NCBI GenBank assembly: GCA_002354035.1
Contig: DEKU01000037.1
Location: 1 to 11,676, forward strand
Direction of reading: 5' to 3'
Origin: Bacteroidales bacterium UBA2714
GTDB lineage: Bacteria; Bacteroidota; Bacteroidia; Bacteroidales; P3
Length of the DNA stretch: 11,676 nt
Shown: one piece after another, positions 1 to 9,600 of the stretch
Numbering within the stretch: the stretch's first letter is position 1
Layout of the letters: each line of letters starts with the position of its first letter
Notes under the pieces: model-generated
The model's input: only the letters and a program-made list of their open reading frames with translations
What the model was told of the DNA's origin: nothing
The model's database searches: none
Made by a program: the position numbers and the translations under genes

Positions 1-100
1 CCGCCTTATTATGCCCCGCCCGCTCTCCCTTCCCGCCCGCCCCCTCTCTCCCACCCATCCCTCCCCAGCGCCGCAACAACAAGGCCCCTCGTCCGATATT
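1..100. other. C-rich left edge, nature unresolved
   Basis: Bases 1-95 are strongly C-rich on the + strand. All three forward frames are open from the edge and close at 101-103, 106-108 and 117-119, so this could be the end of an upstream gene, but none of the three peptides (all proline-rich) is recognisable. A reverse frame could also start at 59 and leave the window. I cannot decide between a gene end and intergenic DNA. Confidence 0.3.
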
Positions 101-103
101 TAG

Positions 104-123
104 TTTAGATTTTATTTAGATTT
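104..123. repeat. Short direct repeat, TTTAGATTT twice
   Basis: TTTAGATTT occurs at 104-112 and again at 115-123, a spacing of 11 bases (about one helical turn). It lies at the sharp change from the C-rich left edge to A/T-rich DNA, just before ATG 129. It could be a protein-binding site or simple low-complexity sequence. Confidence 0.3.
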
Positions 124-128
124 CTACA

Positions 129-308
129 ATGGTTTATTTATGTCAGAGAGGTTTACCAGCAGAGAAACACAACATACCGCACGGCAGAAGTGCGACCATG
201 GGGACAGAGAGGCTACAACCCAAGGAAAACCTTGATAAGCGGGCGATATTCGTACTTTACAAAAACAATGTAAAACACAATAAAGGCATTAATATAATAG
301 TTAAATAG
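129..308 (+). CDS. Doubtful small ORF, 59 codons, unknown
   Basis: ATG 129 opens a 59-codon frame that ends at TAG 306-308. The product begins MVYLCQRGLPAEKHN, is basic and polar, and has no signal peptide or transmembrane segment. I cannot name a family. In its favour: it fills much of the leader and uses a varied set of residues. Against: it is short, has no homologue that I can establish, lies in mostly A/T-rich intergenic DNA, and contains small inverted repeats that could instead belong to an RNA. It may be a small protein, an untranslated RNA region or chance. Confidence 0.22.
   Translation: MVYLCQRGLPAEKHNIPHGRSATMGTERLQPKENLDKRAIFVLYKNNVKHNKGINIIVK
178..234 (+). other. Two small inverted repeats in the leader region
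   Basis: CGCAC (178-182) can pair with GTGCG (190-194) across a 7-base loop, and CAAGG (221-225) with CCTTG (230-234) across AAAA. Both stems are only five pairs long, and neither is followed by a T-run, so they are not good terminators. They might be parts of a structured RNA. Confidence 0.25.
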
Positions 309-500
309 AGTTACATTCAATGGGGACTAAAAGAAAGCATATAATTGGTTTTATGATAGTTATTTTTGAGTTATAAAGAATACATTAATAAAAGAATAAA
401 AAAAAGGTTGCTCCTTGAAAAAAAATTCATAAATTTGCCCTATATATTGTATGACTTGCTGTAGCATATTAATGGGTGTGCCACAGCAATTTTGAAAATA
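309..500. other. A/T-rich intergenic DNA
   Basis: Apart from the candidate -7 element at 361-368, I see no gene here. There are two 8-base A-tracts (398-405 and 418-425) with a 4-pair stem AAGG/CCTT between them (404-416); it is too weak to call a terminator on either strand. Confidence 0.5.
361..368 (+). promoter_or_regulatory. Candidate Bacteroidota -7 promoter element (TATTTTTG)
   Basis: TATTTTTG matches the Bacteroides -7 consensus TAnnTTTG exactly. Transcription would start near 373-376, giving a leader of about 160 bases before the giant gene. I found no TTTG at the usual distance upstream (about 337-340); the nearest is ATTGG at 344-348, which is too close. The region is A/T-rich, so a chance match is quite possible. 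Confidence 0.28.
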
Positions 501-535
501 TATAAATAAAATTATTAACTCAAAATTCAAGCTTT
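501..535 (+). promoter_or_regulatory. A/T-rich translation start region without Shine-Dalgarno
   Basis: The bases before ATG 536 are nearly all A and T, ending CAAAATTCAAGCTTT. There is no GGAGG-like stretch. Bacteroidota ribosomes commonly start on such A-rich, unstructured leaders, so this supports the chosen start rather than speaking against it. Confidence 0.5.
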
Positions 536-604
536 ATGCAAAAAAAACTACGATTTTTGATGATTTGCCTGGCGCTGCTGGCAGTGCCGTGGGCAGTAAG
601 CGGA
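536..604 (+). other. Sec signal peptide of the giant protein
   Basis: The first 23 residues have the classic three parts: a basic n-region (MQKKLR), a hydrophobic core (FLMICLALLAV) and a polar end (PWAVSG). Cleavage is predicted after Gly23 (V-S-G before Q-S), giving a mature N-terminus at Gln24. Cys11 lies inside the hydrophobic core rather than at the end of a lipobox, so a lipoprotein is unlikely. This fixes the start at 536. Confidence 0.88.
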
Positions 605-3600
605 CAATCCGTAGTCGACTACAGGCTTGACACAGGGGTAGATACAACCCTATGGGTCAACCTGTCGAGCGCGGCAACGGATGTCACTGCAATCGAAGGA
701 GAAGACGACATGGGCTCGGAGCTCATCAACATCGGCTTCCCCTTTACATTTGCGGGAACGACCTACAGCCAGTTCTCGTGCAACTCGAACGGACGTGTCC
801 GTCTGGGAACAGCTTGCTCCGAATACTGGGACTTGCCGTTCACCACGCTGACCGACCCCGACCGCAACGACTTGCCGTTCATCACCGCCTTTGGCATGGA
901 CAACACGCTGGGCGGCACGGGTTCGCACGTGAAGTATGAGCTCGTGGGCACGTCGCCCAACCGCATTTTGGTGATCGAGTACCGCACTCCGTCGGAGTAT
1001 GACGAAGATGGCGACTTGGTCAACTACCAGATTCACCTGATGGAAGACAGCAACCGTGTGCGCTTTGTGTATGGCACGACGACTGCCACCTATTTCGACG
1101 ACTATCAGATCGGCATCGCCTCCCTGGCGACCGATTATCTTATGATCAACCCTCTCACCCATTCTTCCTTCACATCCGGCACTTCGACCGCTTTCAGCAG
1201 TTGGCCGGGCCACGGACGCTACTATCAGTTGACGCAGGGCGCACCGCCTTCGTGTCCAGACATCATCAATCTCGCAGTAAACTTTATCTCCAGCGGCTAT
1301 GCTTCGCTCAGCTGGGATTTCCGCAACGGCACCACATCGACGCCCACGGGGTTTGAGGTGGTGTGCCGCGGTTTGGACAGCTCCGCAACTGTCGTCACCC
1401 TCACGACGGCAACACCTATTATTACCCTCTCAGGCCTGACAGCCAACACAAGCTACAGCGTAAGCGTCCGCGCCATTTGCGCTGCGGGCGACTATGGCGA
1501 GGCCGACTCTATCACCATTACCACAAGCGGCCTGCCCTGTCTGGTGATTGATCCCAACACGGTGGCCGACACCATCAACTTCAGCAACGGCACGTCGACC
1601 TCATCGGGCGTACTGGTGTACAGCTCTTGGGGCAACACGATGTACCAGACGGTGTATACAGCCGATGAGCTGAGAGCAGCCGGACTCCGGGCCGGTGGCA
1701 TATTGGCAGTTGACTTCGGTTTCTCCACCAACAGCTCGTATGCCAAGGAGTTTTCCATCTTTATGGGCAACACGACCCGCACATCGTTCAGCTCGTCGAC
1801 CGACTATGTCAACCCCGGCACCCTGACGCATGTCTACGGACCCACTGCCTACCCGCAGAACAGCACAGGATGGCAGCATTTCAACTTCAGCCAGCCTTTT
1901 GTGTGGGACGGGGTGAGCAACATCATCGTCTGCACCTTCATGAATCAGCCCAGCGGCAGCAGCCACTCAAGCAGCAGCTTCAGCGGCTATTATACATCTG
2001 CCCATTCGGGTGCCAGCCTTTACCGCTATAAGGACGGAACACAGTTCACCACGTCGAACTACACCACATCGAGCGGCGGCAGCACCACCAGCAATCGCGC
2101 CAGCATCCACTTCTACACGGCCGGATGCTTGCAGACCTCCAACTGCACGGCTCCCACAGTCTGGTTCGACAGCATCGGCACCCATGAGCTGACCGTGGCA
2201 TGGCTGCCCGGATATCGGGAGACCTCATGGGATGTGGAGTACCGCTTGCAGGGCTCTACGACTTGGACTACCGCCGTCACGGGCGACACCAATACGTGGT
2301 ACACCATCACCGGACTCACTCCCGCCACTTTCTACGACGTGCGCGTTGTGAACGTGTGCGACAGCGTCACCTACAGCACTATGGTGAGCACGGTGACCGA
2401 ATGTGTACCCATTGACCACACGGAGCTTCCCTACCATTACGGATTTGAGGACCTCACTGCCACCGGCAGCGGAACGCCCCTCAATGTGTGCTGGAACCGC
2501 GGCTACTGGAACGGCTCGTACAGCAGCACGAGCTATCCCTACGCCAGCGCTACGGCGTGCACAGGTTCCCGCTCACTGTATTTTTATTCTTACAACAACA
2601 ACGTGAAGAGCTGGGTCTGCCTGCCTGAGTTTGCCGACAGTGTGAACACGCTGCGTTTGCAGTTCATGGCCAAGAAGACCGGCGTCTCCTACGACGGACA
2701 GATCAGAGTGGGTGTGATGACAGACCCGACCGACATCAACACTTTCCAGGAAGTGGGGTCGTTCCACACGGATGTCTCGACCGACTGGAAGCACCATGAG
2801 CTGACGTTGGGCGACGCCCCCTCGACGGGACTTATCACCCTCATGGTCGAAGCCTCACCGAACTTGTACAACTACATGTACATCGACGACATCAGGGTGG
2901 ACGAGATTCCTTTCTGCACCACCCCGATGGTGGACTCCATTGTGGCGGAGACCACTCAGGCCAGTTTCTATCTGAGCGAGATTGAGAATGCTTCATCCAT
3001 CATAGTGAGATTGTCGACCACGGACTGGGACACCACCATTACAGGTTCCAGCTCGCCGGTGATTATCACAGACCTCGTGGCTGGCACAGTATACAACTAT
3101 AGAATCCATGCCTTGTGCGGAACGGACTCCACCCTTTACCGCGCCGGTACGTTCCACACCCAGTGCTCACCTATCGCCCACGATGCCCTGCCCTACAGCT
3201 ATGGCTTTGAGGACTTGACGGTGACGGGCAGCGGCTCTCCCATCCACCCCTGCTGGGACCGCGGCTACTGGACTGGCTCCCTCAACGTGAGGAGCTATCC
3301 TTACACCAGCACCACAAACCACACCGGCAGCCGGTCGCTCTATTTCTATGGCAGTGGCTCAAGCATCCGCAGCTGGGTTTGCCTGCCCGAGTTTGAGGAC
3401 AGCATCAATATGCTTCAGCTTGACTTCTGGGCCAGATCGAGCAGCACCAGCTATTCGGGCGAAATAAAGGTTGGCGTGATGACCGACCCCGCCGACTTCA
3501 CCACTTTCCAGACCGTCTATACCGCCACGACCGACGGCTCCACCAACTGGAACCATTTCGACATCCCGCTGGTTGCGGCTCCCGGCACTGGGCGGCTCAC

Positions 3601-6600
3601 TTTCATGGTTGAGGGCGGTTCGTCCAATACCAACTACATGTATCTTGACGACATCACTGTGCAGGAGATTCCCGCCTGTCCGCACGTGATGAACATACGC
3701 ATGGACAGCATGAGCGTGGACTGGGCCAACATCAGCTGGACAGAGATGGGCACAGCCTCCAGCTGGGTGATTGAGTACGACACCGTCGACTTTGTCCCCG
3801 GCACCTACACGGCTTCCTTCTCGGCCATTGCCTACGATACCACTTATCTGCTGTCGGGCCTCGACACTGGCACGACCTACTATCTCTATCTGCGTGCCGA
3901 CTGCGGCGGCGACACCAGCACCTTCCAGCAGTATGTCTTCACCACCCTTGTGGGTCTGCCCGCCACGGTGCCTTATCTGTGTTCCTTCGAAGGCAGCGGC
4001 ACCAACGGTTGGGTGCTCAACAACGGCACCCAGACCAACCAGTGGCACGTGGGCTCCGCCGTCAGCAACGGCGGCGCACAAAGCCTGTATATTTCCAACG
4101 ACAACGGGTTGAACTACTCCTACACTATTTCCAGCACCTCGTATGTGTTTGCCGAACGCAACTTCAACCTGCCCGATACAGGAGAGTACGTTTACAGTTT
4201 TGACTGGCGGACCTATGGAGAGTCCTCGTACGACTTTATCCGTGCCGCGCTGGTGCCTGCCAACGTGGAGCTCACCCCCGGCAGCTATAGCGGATTCGAC
4301 AATGGTTCGTCGGTCCCCTCGGGCAGCATAGCTTTGGATGGCGGTGGCCGTCTCAACCAGCAGAGCAATTGGCAGAGCCAGTCTGGCACATTCCATCTTA
4401 CCACCCCGGGTGCTTACAAATGGGTATTCCTGTGGCGCAACGACGGAAGCGGCGGCACCCAGCCCCCGGCCGCCATTGACAATGTGCAGCTGGCCTTCAA
4501 CTCCTGCCCCATGCCCACCAACCTCACGGTCTCAGACGTCACCAGCAATTCCGTGACCATTTCATGGACACCTGGCGGCAACGAATCCGAATGGATTGTT
4601 AGCGATGGTGTAAACGAAAACAATACCACCTCCACCACCTATACCTTTACCGGACTCTCGGCCATGACCCACTATGCATTCTCCGTCAGGGCCGTCTGCG
4701 GTGGCGGCGACACCAGCATAGCAGCCATAACGAGTGTGCGCACGGCCTGTGGCTACATCACTCTGCCCTTCTTCGAGAACTTCGACAACACCACTGGTAC
4801 CACCTCCACCTCGGCCTCGGCCAACAACCTGCCCGAATGCTGGAACCACTATAACGCCGGTACCAACAGCTCCTATAGTGGCTACCCCATCGTGTACAAC
4901 AGCAGCACCTATGCCCATAGCGGAACCAACTCCATGCGCTGGTATAGTTACGTCACCGCTGGTAACTATGAAGACCAGTACGCCATCCTGCCTCCGGTAG
5001 ACTCCAACATCCATCCCATCAGTTCGTTGGCTCTCAACTTCTGGATGCGTGCCAACACCACTTCCTACAATTCATACTGTGTAGTGGGTGTGATGACCGA
5101 CTCGAGCGATGTGACCACATTCAATCCAGTCGAAACCGTCTACACCAACAGCTCCACAACATACAACTTCCACGAGATCCTCTTTGATGAATACACGGGC
5201 AACCATGGCCGCATAGCCATCCGTTTCCCAAGACCCACCTCGGGCTACAACTACGGCTACATCGACGACATAAGACTTGAGGTCGCACCCGACTGTCCCC
5301 GTGTGACAGACATAATCGCCCGAAACATCACCAACACCTCGGTCGACTTGTCCTGGACCGAGAACGGAGATGCCAGCTCGTGGGATATCGAGTATGGACC
5401 TCACGGCTTCACTCCTGGTTCAGGCACCTCAGAGTCAGTGTTTTCATTGCCCCACACAATCAACAGTCTTACCCCCAACACGCAGTATGACGTCTACGTC
5501 ACGCCTTCCTGCTACGGTACTTCTGCCACCAACTCGTTCACATTCCGTACCGAATGCGACGCCATGACAACACTGCCCTACACCTATGGATTCGAAAACG
5601 AGGCCACCGGCAGCTCCACCACAACTCCGTTTGTGAACTGCTGGCACCGTTTGAACAACGGAAGCCAATATTATGGCTATCCCTATGTCTCCTCCTCTGC
5701 CCACAACGGCAGCCGCAGCCTCTACTGGTATACCTCCACCACGACCGGCACCTATGGCGACTACCAGATAGCCGTCCTCCCCGCCATCGATGTGGATCTT
5801 TATGCCATCAACACCCTCATGCTTAAATTCTGGGCTCGCAGCACAAGCTCCTCCTACCATCCCGTCTTCCAGGTGGGCGTGATGACCGACCCCTACGATG
5901 CCAACACCTTCGAGCAAGTAGGCTCCATCAATGTCGACAACAGCACGCAATGGAGCGAGTACAGCACCGGCCTGTCCAACTATAGCGGCGCCGGCCGTTA
6001 TATCGCCCTCCGTGCCTTGCGCGGTGGCTGGTATGCCTACACCGACGATTTCACCATCGACCTGGCTCCCTCTTGCCCGGCCGTGGATGAAGTAGTGGCT
6101 GTCCAGACTGGCACCACCGGTGCCTTGCTGCAATGGACGCTCCAACCCGGCATCGCCAACACCCCGTCCGACTATACTGTTACCGTCACTCCGGCCGACA
6201 CAACAATGTCCACACTCACCCTTACCGCCACTTCCACACAGCTGCTGGTCACTGGCTTGCAGCCCAGTTCGGAATACTCCGTAACGGTGCGTCCCAACTG
6301 CGGCGGCGAAGACCACGGCACAACCAGCCCAGTCATGACGTTCTCCACCGCAGGATTGCCCTGCTTGATTATCGACACCACCGCTACCGACACTGTCACA
6401 CTCACTGGCTCTACGGTCAACACCAACTACTACATCCCCGTAAACAACTTCTACAACTACACCATCTCCCAGCAGTTAGTGATGGCCGATGAGCTGAACG
6501 GGGCTTCGCGCATAACTGCCATCGACTTCTACTATGACTATTCTTCCCCCACCACCGCAAAGACCAACTGCACCATTTATCTGGCCAACACATCTGTCTC

Positions 6601-9600
6601 GTCGCTTGCATCGGGCTATGTGCCTTACAACGCTTCCACATTCACACAGGTTTATACTGGCGACCTGAACTGCACCAACGGCTGGAACCACTTCGAGTTC
6701 ACCACGCCGTTCAACTACGACGGCTCAAGCAATATCGTTATTGCCGTACACGACAATTCTGGCGAGTACGACGGCTCGGCATACGTGTTCCGTGCCCACC
6801 AAGTGAGCAACGGCATCGCACGCTACACCAACAACGATGGCTCAGCCTATTCTCTCTCCGACTTCAGCTCTGGCGGCACCAGTTATAGCTACCGCACCGA
6901 CATGCGCCTTACGATGGATGCCTGCCTGATGACCGACAGCTGTGCGGCGCCGATGGTGGTAGTTGATTCTGTCAGTGCCGAAGAGGTGACCATCAGCTGG
7001 TCTGCCGGTCTGAACGAGACCCAGTGGACCATCGACTACCGCGAGGGCTCTGGCGCCTGGACTTCCGAAGGCACCGTCTTCTCCAACAGCTACACCTTCT
7101 CCGGTCTCACGCCAGCCACAACCTATACGTTCCGAGTCACCACCCAGTGCAGCGACTCCAACTTGCGCTCCACCACTGTCAATGTGACCACCCCCTGTCT
7201 GCCCACTCCTGTCCCCTTCTTCGAGGACTTCGAGAACTTCTCAACATCTACTGCCGACCCGCTGCCCTCCTGCTGGTACAAGAACACCAACTACTCCACC
7301 AACTACCCCTACGCCTCCACCTCCTACAACCACAGCTCCTCCGGCAACCGGTCCATGTACATGTACTCCACCAGCAGCACATACACCTACATGGTGCTCC
7401 CGCAGTTCGACCTGCCAATCGACAGCACCTCCATCACCTTCTGGCTCTATAAGAGCAACAACTCATACGCTCACACCCTCAGCGTGGGTGTCATGACCGA
7501 CCCGACCGATGAGTCCACCTTCTATGAAGTGACACAGGTTACCCCCACTCAGATGAGCGTATGGGAACCCTTCGAGGTGAACTTCAACACCTATACCGGC
7601 TCCGGCCAGTACATAACCATCATGTCGCCCAACGGTTCCTACAGCTATCCTTACCTCGACGACCTTGAGGTGAACCGCATCTCCAGCTGCCCGCGCGTGA
7701 GCAACGTCACCTCGCGCCACGTCACCGGCTCCTCGGCCACCATCGCCTGGAACAACACCATCGCCACCGACTATGAAGTCGAGTACGGCCCCGCCGGCTT
7801 CTCGCATGGCAGCGGCAACCTCATCTACGTCTCCTCCGACGACTCAGTGGCCATCTCCGGTCTCTCTGCCAGCACCCTCTACGACGTCTATGTACGTGGC
7901 ATCTGCGATTCCGACACCTCCAACTGGTCCTTCTCCCACTCCTTCTTCACCGTGTGCGGCTTGGTCAACACCCTGCCCTTAGTGCAGACCTTCGAGAACG
8001 AAGCCACCGGCTCCTCCACCTCCGTCGCCTTTGCCAACTGCTGGAACCGCCTCAACAACGGCACCTCCTACTTCGGCTACCCCTACATCTCCAACTCCAC
8101 TACCTACAACCACACCCGCAACGGCAGCAAAGGCCTCTACTGGTATGGTTCCATCACCTCCGGCACCTACGGCGACTACCAGATTGTCGTCAGCCCCGGC
8201 ATCGACACCGACGTCTATGCCATCAACACCCTGCGCTATAAATTCTGGGCCCGCAGCTCATCAACCAGCTACAACCCCACGTTCTACGTAGGCGTGATGA
8301 CCGACCCCGACGACCCTGAAACCTTCACCCCTGTCGACACCATCAACATTGCCGGCAACACCTCTTGGACCTGCTACACCACCGACTTCGACACCTTCAA
8401 CGGCTTTGGCAACCACCTGGCTCTCTATGCCCCGCGCCCAAGCAGTTCCTGGTATGCCTATGTCGACGACATCACCATCTCCCTCATACCCGACTGCGAA
8501 GGAGTGTCCGACGTCCAAGTAGTCGACATTTCCACCACCTCGGCCACACTCGACTGGACCGAGAACGGCGAAGCCACCAGTTGGGATGTTGAATACGGCG
8601 AGGCAGGCTTCACCCGCGGCACTGGAACCACCACCACCGTCGCACTCCTGCCCTACGCCATCACCGGTCTCAACGTCGGCACCGAATACGACATCTACAT
8701 CACACCCTCCTGCACAGGCGACATAGCCGAAACCGTCCAGTTTACATTCTCCACTGAATGTGCCGGCATCGACTCTCTCCCCTTCACCGAGACCTTCGAG
8801 ACCCGACCCTCTGGATCCGCCAGCAACGACATCTTCATCCCCTGCTGGCACCGACTCAACAACGGTTCCATGTACTTCGGCTATCCCTACGTCTCCAGCT
8901 CCACCACCTACAACCACACTACCGGAGGCTCTCGTGGACTCTACTGGTACAACTCCTCCACCACCGGCACCTACGGCGACTACCAAATCGTCGTCCTCCC
9001 GCCGGTTGACACCACCGTCTTCCCCCTCACCGATCTCGAACTCACCTTCTGGGCCAAGTCTTCCGCCGACTCCTACCATCCCGTCTTCGAAGTGGGTGTG
9101 ATGCCCAACCCCTACAACGCCGCCGACTCCATGTTCGAAGTCCTCGGCACCATCAACGTCAGCAACTCCACCCAGTGGGATGAATACTCCGTCGGGCTCA
9201 ACCAGCACGTCGGACCCGGCTGCCACGTCGCCATCCGCGCCTTGCGCAACTCCGCCTACTGGTACGCCTACGTCGACGACATCACCCTCTCCGTGCTGCC
9301 TCCCTGCCCGCGCGTGCTCAATCTCGCCGCCTCCAACATCAGCGTCGACTCTGCCCGCATCACCTGGCAAGACACCAGCAGCATCAACACTTCCTGGCTC
9401 ATCGAATACGACACCCTCGAATTCCAGCCTGGCACAGGTGCCGTCACCCCCATCACCGTCACTGACACCTTCTACACACTCACCGGCCTCGACACCGGCG
9501 CCACCTACCACGTCTACGTCTACCCCTCCTGCAGCGACGGCGTCTTTGCCCGCCACCTCCGCTTTGCCACCCGCGGCGCCCTGCCCGCCACACTCCCCTT

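Noticed and set aside
398..425. Possible terminator: AAGG/CCTT stem between two A-tracts
   Set aside because: The stem has only four pairs, two of them A-T, and a T-run follows only on the minus strand, where no gene ends.
491..520. TTTG at 491-494 as a -33 element for the giant gene
   Set aside because: No TAnnTTTG at the right distance, and transcription would then begin only about ten bases before the ATG.
536..604. Lipoprotein signal because of Cys11
   Set aside because: The cysteine is in the middle of the hydrophobic core, and no lipobox consensus precedes it at the end of the core.
3359..4396. 345-codon open frame on the minus strand
   Set aside because: Antisense shadow of A2, F4 and C1 with low-complexity Gly/Val/Ala content; the forward frame shows conserved domain motifs throughout the same span.
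5444..6316. 290-codon open frame on the minus strand
   Set aside because: Same reason: mirror of F6, A4 and F7, including a GVGHHAH piece that is the antisense of the GVMTDP codons.
2700..9112. Regular spacing of similar DNA stretches as a CRISPR-like or satellite array
   Set aside because: The repeats are of protein-domain length, are in one reading frame and differ at silent sites; they are coding domain repeats.
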